From Neolewinella marina (GTDB lineage Bacteria; Bacteroidota; Bacteroidia; Chitinophagales; Saprospiraceae): a stretch of 64,000 nt of DNA. Positions 25,243 through 32,677 of the stretch are shown in pieces (position 1 is the first letter of the stretch; every line of letters begins with the position of its first letter). A program made the position numbers and the translations under genes. The stretch is taken from contig NZ_PDLO01000003.1 in the NCBI RefSeq assembly GCF_002631205.1, forward strand, positions 310,001 through 374,000, in the 5' to 3' direction. Below the pieces are notes generated by a model. The model was not told where the DNA came from. It ran no database searches and worked only from the letters and a program-made list of their open reading frames with translations.

Positions 25243-25314
25243 GATGGTTGAGGATAGGCTCCGGTACCGCGCGGGCACCGGAGCAGCCAGTTAAGAGGGT
25301 GGGGGGGAGGGTGC

Positions 25315-27069
25315 CTACTCGGCGATGATGGTGTGGTCCACTTCGGTACCGCGCCACGGCATGGCTACGTAGGGAAAGGACGTGCGGAAGGGCAGGTCGT
25401 TAGATTCTACTTCCGTCGTGTAGCCCAGGACGTCCAGCAGTCCCGGGGTAAGGGGGCTGCCACCACCGTCCAGGTCGTAGTCGTCGTAGAAAAGGCCCAC
25501 GGCCGCGAGGACCACTCCGGAAACCGCCTGCAGCTCAATGCGGGTAACGTCATCCTCCAACCGCCGGCCGTTGGGGAAGCCGTCCATATTGGGAATGAAT
25601 TGCAGGTCGGTGTTGGCATAGGCTGCATCCGTTAATCCGAGTACGGCTGCCTGGACCAAGCCCAGTGAACTGAAGCCATCGCTGTCGCGAGGGGTGGGAG
25701 GTACGGCCATGTTCAACCGCAACATGTCACCGCCGTTCGGCAGGAAGTTGTTGATGAAGGGCTTACCCGTAGCCAGGGGGTTGCCGGCGGGTTTGCCGGT
25801 AGCCAGCTGGTAGGGCGGCAGGTTGGGCACGCCGGTATGGAAGATGGGCCAGAGGTCCACCGAACGCGGCTGGCCGGGGCCAGGCAGCAGCAGGCTGCCG
25901 AAGATGGCGTCGTCCAGGGCCGTTCCGGACAGGGCGGGGTGCCCCTTCAGGATAAAGAGGCCGTCGGCGCCGTTGGTGAAGTCCACCTTGCCCAATACCG
26001 TCGGACTGGCCTGCTGCACCCGCAAGGGGGTAAAAGCCGGCACGGCCGCGGCGAAGAAGGCCGTGTCCATGTAGAGTGCCAGTTCCGGGTTGAAGAAGTA
26101 CTTGTCCAGTACCGTGTCCCGCAATTCCGCGTAGGGCGTGATTGCGTTCCAGTAATCTTTCATCCCTATGGGAATTACTGCCTCGTTCGTCAGGGGCATG
26201 CCGAGCCGGCTGACTTGCACGAAGCGCCCCTCTTCGCGGATCTCCCCATCCCGGTACAGGGTGCGGACGGACCGGCGGCTGGCCGAAGCCCAAACCCCGA
26301 TGACGTAATCTCCATCCAGGATGTTGGCCGGCCGGGCGGCGGTGCCGGCTTTTTTAAGGGTGCTGATCGGGACCTTCAGGGCGATGGTATGGACGTTGAA
26401 CTGTGCCAGCCCGTCGCGGCTCACGTCACCTTCTCCCTGCCGTGGGCTGTCGCCAAGGTCAAATATCCCGCCAAGGTCCACGAAGAAGGGGTCGTCAGCG
26501 GGTCCGGCAAAGACCATTTCGCCGGTGGAAGCCTCGGTGATGGCGTTTTCCCATACCTCCCGGTAAGTAGAGTCCAACCCCACCGGGCCTTCGATCGACC
26601 GCGGGCCGATGTTGTAGGCCGGGCAAATGCCGTTTCTGACAATGGTATCGAAGGTGGTACCACCGTCCATGCTACGCTCCAGGAAGTAAGTAGCTTTGAT
26701 GTTTTCGGCTCCGAGCCGGATGTTGAAGAAGGTGGTCGGGTCCTCATTCACCCGGGTGAAGGTGAAGCGATAGGTGATTTCATCCCCCCGGATCGCCACG
26801 TCGTTGTCGACGTGGATCTCGTACCGAATGTCTTCCCCAAAGGTGTAGTAGTTCGGACCGCCCTGGGGCAGTTGCATGGGAATGTAATTGGCAATCAGGG
26901 TGACCGTGGAGGGGTCATCGGGACTGACGAAGGCGTAAACATCGGTGTTGTCGGCCAGTGGATCGTCGGCAATCAGGGGGGCTTCCCGGTGGGAGGAGGC
27001 CAGGGCAACCTGGGTGCAGCAAAGCAGCAAGGCGAAACAACCCCACCAGCGTGGTAAATATGATCTCAT
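25315..27069 (-). CDS. DUF4331 protein without sorting domain (tandem paralogue)
   Basis: 584 residues with signal peptide (~1-22) and the same SSHREAPLIADDPLADN start as its neighbour. The two proteins align almost throughout; the last ~140 shared residues are nearly identical (for example RRLEDDVTRIELQAVSGVV in both). This copy stops at VDHTIIAE, just where the neighbour continues into its type IX CTD, so it may stay in the periplasm or be secreted by another route. The ATG at 27069 gives a clean signal peptide; a longer start at 27108 does not. A 33-base identical DNA segment (25780-25812 and 23950-23982) points to recent duplication or gene conversion. Confidence 0.84.
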   Translation of the reverse strand: MRSYLPRWWGCFALLLCCTQVALASSHREAPLIADDPLADNTDVYAFVSPDDPSTVTLIANYIPMQLPQGGPNYYTFGEDIRYEIHVDNDVAIRGDEITYRFTFTRVNEDPTTFFNIRLGAENIKATYFLERSMDGGTTFDTIVRNGICPAYNIGPRSIEGPVGLDSTYREVWENAITEASTGEMVFAGPADDPFFVDLGGIFDLGDSPRQGEGDVSRDGLAQFNVHTIALKVPISTLKKAGTAARPANILDGDYVIGVWASASRRSVRTLYRDGEIREEGRFVQVSRLGMPLTNEAVIPIGMKDYWNAITPYAELRDTVLDKYFFNPELALYMDTAFFAAAVPAFTPLRVQQASPTVLGKVDFTNGADGLFILKGHPALSGTALDDAIFGSLLLPGPGQPRSVDLWPIFHTGVPNLPPYQLATGKPAGNPLATGKPFINNFLPNGGDMLRLNMAVPPTPRDSDGFSSLGLVQAAVLGLTDAAYANTDLQFIPNMDGFPNGRRLEDDVTRIELQAVSGVVLAAVGLFYDDYDLDGGGSPLTPGLLDVLGYTTEVESNDLPFRTSFPYVAMPWRGTEVDHTIIAE

Positions 27070-27174
27070 GGTGCAAAGAATTGGAGGGGTGAATTGGTGT
27101 ATACACATGCGTGTAGTTCAACCACCTACGACAAAGTTTTGCGCCTGGATTTGTTCGCGAAAATTATTTTGTAA

Positions 27175-27182
27175 CAAAAATA
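27175..27182 (-). promoter_or_regulatory. Candidate -7 box for the DUF4331 gene pair
   Basis: TATTTTTG on the minus strand is a perfect TAnnTTTG match inside an AT-rich stretch. It would give a leader of about 100 bases before the ATG at 27069. No -33 TTTG was found at the usual spacing. Confidence 0.35.
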
Positions 27183-27258
27183 GGTTGCAAAATATTGTTG
27201 GAACGATAGGGGTGATAGTAAAACTATCTTCGGAATGCTCCGGCCGTATAGCCTCTGG

Positions 27259-27999
27259 TTATCGAGGAAACTGCCGCAGGAAACGTCGTACCGCGGCCGG
27301 AGTGACGGCTTCCCGTTCGTATTCTTCCAGCCCGGGTATGCCCATATATACTTCTTCGTTGCGGTGGGCCATGTGGCTGCCCACCCGGTCGAAGGCCGTT
27401 GCGTGAAATTCCTCGGCACCGGTCAGGGCAATGACCTGGGCTACGTTATCCGCCGTGATGCCGCAGCCGGGCATGATGGAGATGCGGTCGCCCGCCCGCT
27501 CGATCAACCCGCGGATCAGGGAGATGCCCTCCGGTACCGTGCCCCGCTGTCCGGAAGTCAGGATGCGGTCGACGCCCAGGCCGATCAGTTCTTCCAGGGC
27601 TTCCCAGGGGTCGCGGCAGACGTCGAAGGCGCGGTGAAAGGTGGTCTGTAGGGGACCGGCGGCTTCCACCATTCTTTGCACCTGCGTGCGCGCCACCTGT
27701 CCGTCGGGTTGCAGCATGCCGAAGACAACGCCCGTAACCCCAAGTTCACGGCATACGGCGATGTCCTTTTCCATCAGGTCGAGCTCCCGGGCGCTGTAGT
27801 CGAAGTCTCCCCCACGGGGGCGGATCATGACCATCACGTCGATGCCCACTTCCAGGCTGGCCGCAATCGCCGCGTGGCTGGGGGTGAGTCCCCCCTCGAC
27901 CAGGGCGGAGCAGAGTTCTACCCGGTCGGCTCCGCCAGCGTGGGCGGCGTATACGTCATCGATTCCCTGCAGGCAAACTTCGAAGCGGGGCCTATTCAT
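27259..27999 (-). CDS. cutC: CutC-family protein
   Basis: A 246-residue TIM-barrel protein of the CutC family. The order EVCLQGIDDVYAAHAGGADRVELC (family start), GGLTPSHA, VMIRPRGGDFDYS, GVVFGMLQPDG, TFHRAFDVCRDP, ILTSGQRGT and IMPGCGITADNV is typical. It was named for copper homeostasis in E. coli, but copper binding and the role are disputed, and cysteines near the barrel mouth are the proposed metal ligands. The ATG at 27999 overlaps the asparaginase stop by eight bases; it is the last gene of that minus-strand run. Confidence 0.92.
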   Translation of the reverse strand: MNRPRFEVCLQGIDDVYAAHAGGADRVELCSALVEGGLTPSHAAIAASLEVGIDVMVMIRPRGGDFDYSARELDLMEKDIAVCRELGVTGVVFGMLQPDGQVARTQVQRMVEAAGPLQTTFHRAFDVCRDPWEALEELIGLGVDRILTSGQRGTVPEGISLIRGLIERAGDRISIMPGCGITADNVAQVIALTGAEEFHATAFDRVGSHMAHRNEEVYMGIPGLEEYEREAVTPAAVRRFLRQFPR

Positions 28000-28990
28000 C
28001 GGAGGTGAGTTTACTGTCGGGCACCACCATCCGGTTGCCCTCTGCAGCCGTGTAGACCGCGTAATCAAAATTGGGGTGGATGCAGTATCCCCCCGTGGTT
28101 CCGTCCTTGGCCAACGCAATAAATCCTACCTGAATTTCCCGGTAGTCGGGATTTTTGGCGATCACGCGCTCTACGGCCATCCGGCAGGCCTCGGTGGGGG
28201 AGTGCCCCTGCCGCATCAGTTCCACGACCAGGAAGGAACCGCAGGCCCGCACCACGGCTTCCCCCCAGCCGGTGGCCGTGGCCGCCCCCACCTCGTTGTC
28301 GGCGTAGAGTCCCGCCCCCACGATGGGTGAGTCGCCTACGCGGCCGTGGTATTTGTAGGCTGCTCCGCTGGTGGTACAGGCGGCCGCGAGGCGCCCCTGA
28401 GCGTCCAGGGCCAGCAAACCGATGGTGTCGTGGTTCTCCACGTTGATCGGGGGGCGATATCCCGGGTTGTCGCGTTTCCACTGCTCCCATTCCTGCTTGC
28501 TGTCCTCGGTCAGCAGGTTGGTCGTCGGGAACCCTTCCGCCAAGGCAAATTGCCGGGCACCTTCCCCCGCCAGCATGACGTGGGGCGTGTTATCCATTAC
28601 CCGCCGCGCTACGGAAATGGGGTGAAGAATATCCTGCAGCGCCATCACGCTGCCACAGTCGCCGGCCCCGTCCATAATGGCGGCGTCCAGGGTGACGATG
28701 CCGTCGCGGTCGGGCCGTCCGCCCAGCCCCACGGTGCTGACCGTCGGATCGGCTTCCGTAACCTTTACCCCGGCTTCAGCGGCGTCCAGGGCGTTGCCGC
28801 CCCCTTGCAGGACCTCCCAGGCTGCCTCATTGGCCGCCAGGCCGTGTTGCCAGGTAGAGATAACTACCGGACCACCGGGGCCAGCGGTTTCGGCCGCTTC
28901 CGCAGTGGGGGAGCATCCGGTGACCAGGGAGGCGGCGGAGAGGGCTACGGGGACTTGGTGAAGGAACTTTCGGCGGGTGACCGGTCGCAT
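27992..28990 (-). CDS. Exported N4-(beta-N-acetylglucosaminyl)-L-asparaginase / isoaspartyl peptidase family
   Basis: A 332-residue Ntn-hydrolase. The N-terminus has a twin-arginine-like TRRKFLHQVP and a good lipobox LVTGC (Cys26), so it is probably exported by Tat and lipid-anchored. The family core follows: WEVLQGGGNALDAAEAGV, GLGGRPDRDGIVTLDAAIMDG, and the autocleavage/nucleophile site NHDTIGLLAL near residue 190, with Thr as the new N-terminus after self-cleavage, then GRVGDSPIVGAGLYAD. This fits glycosylasparaginase (removing Asn-linked GlcNAc) better than cytosolic IaaA. It precedes cutC and follows the deiminase by three bases. Confidence 0.9.
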   Translation of the reverse strand: MRPVTRRKFLHQVPVALSAASLVTGCSPTAEAAETAGPGGPVVISTWQHGLAANEAAWEVLQGGGNALDAAEAGVKVTEADPTVSTVGLGGRPDRDGIVTLDAAIMDGAGDCGSVMALQDILHPISVARRVMDNTPHVMLAGEGARQFALAEGFPTTNLLTEDSKQEWEQWKRDNPGYRPPINVENHDTIGLLALDAQGRLAAACTTSGAAYKYHGRVGDSPIVGAGLYADNEVGAATATGWGEAVVRACGSFLVVELMRQGHSPTEACRMAVERVIAKNPDYREIQVGFIALAKDGTTGGYCIHPNFDYAVYTAAEGNRMVVPDSKLTSDE

Positions 28991-28993
28991 ACG

Positions 28994-29995
28994 TCAGGAT
29001 TTTTCGGGGTTCTCCCAGTCGGGGATTTGCATGGTGAGGCAGTGCAGGGCACCGTGTTGTTCTACGAAGGGCAGGCAATTGACCCCCACCACCCGGTAGG
29101 GGCTTTCCTGGCGCAGCACCTCCAGCGCACTTTGATCGGCTTCGGTACCGTAGGTCGGTACGAACAGGCTGCCATTGCTGATCAGAAAGTTGGCGTAGGA
29201 GGCCGGCAGGCGGTGGCCGTCCACCCGACTGCTCACGTGGCCCGTCCAGGGCAGTTCCACCAGCCGGTAACCCCGGGCGGCTTCCCGTAGCTGTCGGCGC
29301 ATGGCGGTAAAGTCGGCGTGCTGGGGATCGGATTCCGGGGGTGGTCCCACGTAGGCGATCGTTTCCGCGTCCAGGAAGCGGGCTACGGTATCCACGTGGG
29401 CGTCGGTATCGTCGCCCAGCAGTTCCCCGTAGTCAAGCCAGATGATTCGCTCAGCTCCGAGGTGGTCGCGGAGCATGGCTTCGGCCTCGGCCTTGTCGCG
29501 GTAGTCGTTGCGGCCCGTGGACAGCAGGCAGCGGGAGGTCGTCAGTATGGTGCCGCGGCCATCGGATTCGATGGCGCCACCCTCCAGTACCAGGGGCACG
29601 CGGGCGTAGGCGGCCCGGGGATACAACTCTTCGTGAATGATGCGGGGCAGTTCATTGTCGCGGCGGGCATCAAACTTGCCACCCCAACCATTGAAGGTAA
29701 AGTCGAGCAGGGTAGGATCACTTTCGGCAACCACGGTAATGGGGCCCGAGTCGCGGATCCAGGAATCGTCAGTGGGCCAGTAGCTGACCTCTCCCCGGTA
29801 GCGGTCGGCGTAGCGTTCGAAGTGCTCGCGGTCGCCCACTACGATGCGGGTCGGACAGGCTTCGTGAACAGCATTGGCCGCCGCGATCATTGCCGCCGAA
29901 GCGTCTTCCAGTACCTCCCCCCAGTCGCCTTCCCGCCGCGGAAAAGAAAACAAAACCAGCTGTTGTGGTTCCCATTCCGCCGGCAATCGTCTCAT
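28994..29995 (-). CDS. aguA: Agmatine deiminase / peptidylarginine deiminase-type amidinohydrolase
   Basis: A 333-residue member of the PAD_porph/agmatine deiminase family, which converts agmatine to N-carbamoylputrescine in the cytoplasm; related secreted forms act on peptidylarginine. Motifs are MRRLPAEWEPQQLVLFSFP, WIRDSGP (~81-87), FNGWGGKFD, the catalytic-core LEGGAIESDGRGT, DTDAHVDTVARF (~196-207), and the nucleophile Cys in HGALHCLTMQIP near the C-terminus. It has no signal peptide, which favours agmatine. It leads a run with the asparaginase and cutC genes and diverges from the FGE-like gene across 38 bases. Confidence 0.9.
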   Translation of the reverse strand: MRRLPAEWEPQQLVLFSFPRREGDWGEVLEDASAAMIAAANAVHEACPTRIVVGDREHFERYADRYRGEVSYWPTDDSWIRDSGPITVVAESDPTLLDFTFNGWGGKFDARRDNELPRIIHEELYPRAAYARVPLVLEGGAIESDGRGTILTTSRCLLSTGRNDYRDKAEAEAMLRDHLGAERIIWLDYGELLGDDTDAHVDTVARFLDAETIAYVGPPPESDPQHADFTAMRRQLREAARGYRLVELPWTGHVSSRVDGHRLPASYANFLISNGSLFVPTYGTEADQSALEVLRQESPYRVVGVNCLPFVEQHGALHCLTMQIPDWENPEKS

Positions 29996-30033
29996 TTCAT
30001 CTTATTTTGGGGCAATATCGTAGTTATCGCCTA

Positions 30034-30819
30034 ATGTCGCTTCCCCATCTCCTTTTACTCGCCGCGTTCGCCGGTTCCCTGCTTTGCTGTGAAAGCCGCG
30101 CAGACGTGGCCACTGCCGCACTAACCACTCCGCCCACCGAGGGTATGGTCTGGATCGATCACCCCGCCGGCGGATACTTCATGGACGAAACCGAAGTGAC
30201 CACGGCCGATTTTGCCGCTTTCGTCACCGCTACGGGCTACACCACCGAGGCCGACAGTTTCGGCTGGTCCGGAGTATTCAACCTGGAAACCCTCAGCTGG
30301 GAACCCGTCACCGGCGCGAACTGGAAATTTCCCCAGGGGCCCGATGCCCCCGCCGCCCGCCCCGATGAACCCGTGACCCAGGTGAGCCTCAGAGATGCCC
30401 GTGCCTACGCCACCTGGGCCGGTAAACGGTTGCCCACGGAAGAAGAGTGGATGTACGCGGCCACCCAGGGAGAGGAGAACCGTTCTTTCCCCTGGGGCGC
30501 CGAAATGCTGCCCGATGGCGAGTACCGGGGCAACTGGTGGCAAGGCCCCTTCCCCTACGAAAACCGGGTAGAGGATGGCTATGTAGGCGTAGCGGCCGTC
30601 AAACAGTTTCCGGCTTCCGACAACGGACTGTACGACATCGCCGGCAACGTATGGGAATGGACGGACTCCGAACGGAAGGAAACGGGGGAATCCATCATAA
30701 AGGGAGGATCCTTCCTCTGCAGCACGAGCTACTGCACCGGCTTCAACCTTCAGCAACGGCAGTTTACCCCGGCGGACAGCGGACTCAACCACCTGGGCTT
30801 CCGCTGCGTGGCAGGATAA
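30034..30819 (+). CDS. Exported formylglycine-generating enzyme (SUMF1/FGE) homologue
   Basis: 261 residues with an N-terminal signal sequence (~1-22, SLLCC near its end) and a full FGE/SUMF1 domain. GMVWIDHPAGGYFMDETEVTTADFAAF starts the domain, then PVTQVSLRDARAYATWAGKRLPTEEEW, NGLYDIAGNVWEWTD, and GGSFLCSTSYCTGFN. The two cysteines that bind copper and oxidise sulfatase Cys in true FGE are both present as C229 and C234, with the human spacing of five. Most bacterial SUMF1 proteins lack this pair, so catalysis on exported sulfatases is plausible. No sulfatase gene is in the window. The ATG at 30034 removes a long upstream extension that overlaps the deiminase gene. Confidence 0.85.
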   Translation: MSLPHLLLLAAFAGSLLCCESRADVATAALTTPPTEGMVWIDHPAGGYFMDETEVTTADFAAFVTATGYTTEADSFGWSGVFNLETLSWEPVTGANWKFPQGPDAPAARPDEPVTQVSLRDARAYATWAGKRLPTEEEWMYAATQGEENRSFPWGAEMLPDGEYRGNWWQGPFPYENRVEDGYVGVAAVKQFPASDNGLYDIAGNVWEWTDSERKETGESIIKGGSFLCSTSYCTGFNLQQRQFTPADSGLNHLGFRCVAG

Positions 30820-30850
30820 AAAAAGAGCGGCCTCCTACTCGGAAGGCCGC
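30817..30850 (-). terminator. Intrinsic terminator for a minus-strand transcript
   Basis: A seven-base perfect stem (30827-30833 with 30844-30850) and ten-base loop. Read on the minus strand, the stem is followed by TC and seven T. On the plus strand it has no T-run, so it points leftward and does not fit termination of the FGE-like gene that ends here. Confidence 0.55.
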
Positions 30851-31342
30851 CCTGTATAAAGCTTAAAGTCGATCATGCCGCATTAGAGAACCGGGAGGGA
30901 ATCAGCAGCCGTACGCCTTGGGTATTTATCGGCTTGCCGTCTTCGGTTATCCCGATTGACAATCCAAAGGTACGGTCCACCCACAGCCATTTTTCGATGG
31001 GAATATGTCAGCTCTGTAGCTGCCATTTTCAGCGAGAAATGAAAGTTGAAGGGTGGGTTGCAAAACTTAATCAACAGAAACGATCGTAGGTCAATAATTA
31101 TACGGTCAATGGTTGTCCTGCCAAATAAAAGGTGGATTGTCTAAATTGCGTAAGCCGGAATTATGTGACGCCCAAGGCATTTTCGGGCGGTGAAATTTGT
31201 CGGCTGTTAGGGGATTAAAAGCTCACCATTTTGTCCGGGGCAATCAAGTTGGTCATAAAGGATACAGTCGCCTAAACAACTGTGTGGAATAGATTATTTA
31301 CACCATGAATTGTTGTAAATTAGCGCCTATTCCCCTTCCCCT
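30820..31342. other. 523-base intergenic region, candidate small RNA on the minus strand
   Basis: This is the only long gene-free stretch in the window and is visibly more AT-rich than its surroundings. On the minus strand a perfect -7 box TACCTTTG (30965-30972) and the terminator at 30817-30850 would delimit a transcript of about 140 bases (roughly 30958 to 30817). A short minus-strand open frame (30873-30980, GTG start, ~35 codons, containing ITEDGKPINTQGVRLLIP) overlaps it, but its start lies upstream of the predicted transcript start. A hairpin CAGCT-N4-AGCTG sits at 31009-31022. A TAAATTAG box at 31316-31323 may serve the radical SAM gene at 31343. No tRNA, tmRNA or RNase P core motif was found. 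Confidence 0.4.
30965..30972 (-). promoter_or_regulatory. Perfect -7 box on the minus strand inside the intergenic gap
   Basis: TACCTTTG (minus strand) matches TAnnTTTG exactly and lies ~115 bases before a leftward intrinsic terminator. A -33 TTTG is not present at the normal spacing. Confidence 0.35.
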
Positions 31343-32608
31343 ATGAACCAACGAACCGCTGAGAAACTCAGCATCCTGGCTGATGCGGCCAAGTACGACG
31401 TTTCCTGCAGCAGCAGCGGCAGCAAGCGAAAGAATACCACCGACGGCCTCGGCAACGCGACGGGAATGGGTATCTGCCATACCTACACCCAGGATGGGCG
31501 CTGCGTCTCCCTATTGAAGATCCTGCTGACGAATCACTGCATCTTCGACTGCGCATACTGCGTAAGTCGCCGGAGCAACGACGTGAAGCGGGCGGCCTTT
31601 ACCGTGGAGGAGGTGGTGGACCTCACCCTGAATTTTTACCGCCGCAATTACATCGAGGGGCTTTTCCTCTCCTCGGGCATTTTCAAGAGCGCGGACTACA
31701 CCATGGAGCGGCTCGTCCGCATTGCGAAGACGCTGAGGACCGAGCATAAATTCAATGGCTACATCCACCTCAAGGCGATTCCGGGGGCCAGCGACGACCT
31801 GATTCACGAGGCCGGGCTTTACGCGGACCGCCTCAGCGTGAACCTTGAAATGCCCAGCGAGGTCAGTCTGAAGAAGGTGGCCCCGGAGAAGAATTACGCC
31901 GAGGTGTACCAACCCATGAATGCCCTGCGAAATTCCATCGAGGGCTACCGGGAGGAAAAGCGGGCGTTGATGAAGACCCCCAACTTCGCCCCCGCCGGTC
32001 AGTCCACCCAGATGGTGATCGGGGCCAGCCCGGAAAGCGACAAGGACATCCTCACCCTGGCTTCCTCTCTTTACCAGGAGCAGCAACTCAAGCGGGTGTA
32101 CTACAGCGGGTATGTGCCCATCAGCGATGACGCGCGGCTGCCCGTGCTTTCGGCGCCACCCCTGCGGCGGGAGAACCGGCTTTACCAGGCCGACTGGCTG
32201 ATGCGGTTCTACGGCTTCCGGGCCGACGAGATCGTGGATGATGCCCAGCCTAACCTGGATCCGGACCTGGATCCCAAACTGGCCTATGCCCTGCGGCACC
32301 CCGGGCTGTTTCCGGTGGACGTGAATTCCGCGCCCTACGAGATGATTCTTCGCATTCCGGGGGTGGGGGTAAAGTCGGCCCGGAAGATTGTCGATTCCCG
32401 CCGGTTTCGTCCGCTGAGGCGGGAGCACCTGCAAAAGATCGGCGTGGTATGGAAGCGCGCCCAGTACTTCCTGTTGTGTGCCGACAAGGATTTCCGGCAG
32501 TTGGGATTTGATCCGGGCGTTATCCGCCAGCAGATCATCCACAGTCGCAGTCGCAGCAGTCGCCACGGGGCTACTCTCGGCGATGGTCAGCTGGTACTGT
32601 TCGCCTGA
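31343..32608 (+). CDS. Radical SAM protein with C-terminal helix-hairpin-helix (putative DNA modification/repair type)
   Basis: 421 residues. The radical SAM cluster motif is CIFDCAYC (Cx3Cx2C, ~69-76) after an N-terminal part with further cysteines (VSCSSSG, GICHTY, GRCVSL). A TIM-barrel-like core follows (LFLSSGIFKSADYTMERL, YIHLKAIPGAS, RLSVNLEMPS), and a C-terminal HhH DNA-binding motif LRIPGVGVKSARKIV at ~340. This matches the family annotated as a putative DNA modification/repair radical SAM protein, often encoded next to a small DNA-metabolism protein with a UDG-like link. That partner is not adjacent here: an intrinsic terminator follows at once. Confidence 0.88.
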   Translation: MNQRTAEKLSILADAAKYDVSCSSSGSKRKNTTDGLGNATGMGICHTYTQDGRCVSLLKILLTNHCIFDCAYCVSRRSNDVKRAAFTVEEVVDLTLNFYRRNYIEGLFLSSGIFKSADYTMERLVRIAKTLRTEHKFNGYIHLKAIPGASDDLIHEAGLYADRLSVNLEMPSEVSLKKVAPEKNYAEVYQPMNALRNSIEGYREEKRALMKTPNFAPAGQSTQMVIGASPESDKDILTLASSLYQEQQLKRVYYSGYVPISDDARLPVLSAPPLRRENRLYQADWLMRFYGFRADEIVDDAQPNLDPDLDPKLAYALRHPGLFPVDVNSAPYEMILRIPGVGVKSARKIVDSRRFRPLRREHLQKIGVVWKRAQYFLLCADKDFRQLGFDPGVIRQQIIHSRSRSSRHGATLGDGQLVLFA

Positions 32609-32615
32609 TAAAGAG

Positions 32616-32651
32616 AAAGCCCCGCCGGACAGTTGTCCGGCGGGGCTTTTT
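32616..32651. terminator. Strong bidirectional intrinsic terminator
   Basis: A 15-base-pair stem (32616-32630 with 32635-32649) with an AGTT loop, A-run on the left and T-run on the right. It lies between the convergent radical SAM and TPR genes and can stop transcription from both sides. Confidence 0.9.
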
Positions 32652-32677
32652 GATTAGGGGCCTGGATAGGTGATTCC

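Noticed and set aside
30883-31074. A 63-codon minus-strand open frame starting ATG in the intergenic gap.
   Set aside because: Composition rich in Arg, Asn, Lys and Phe without pattern, no family resemblance, and overlapped by a more protein-like frame and the predicted terminator structure.
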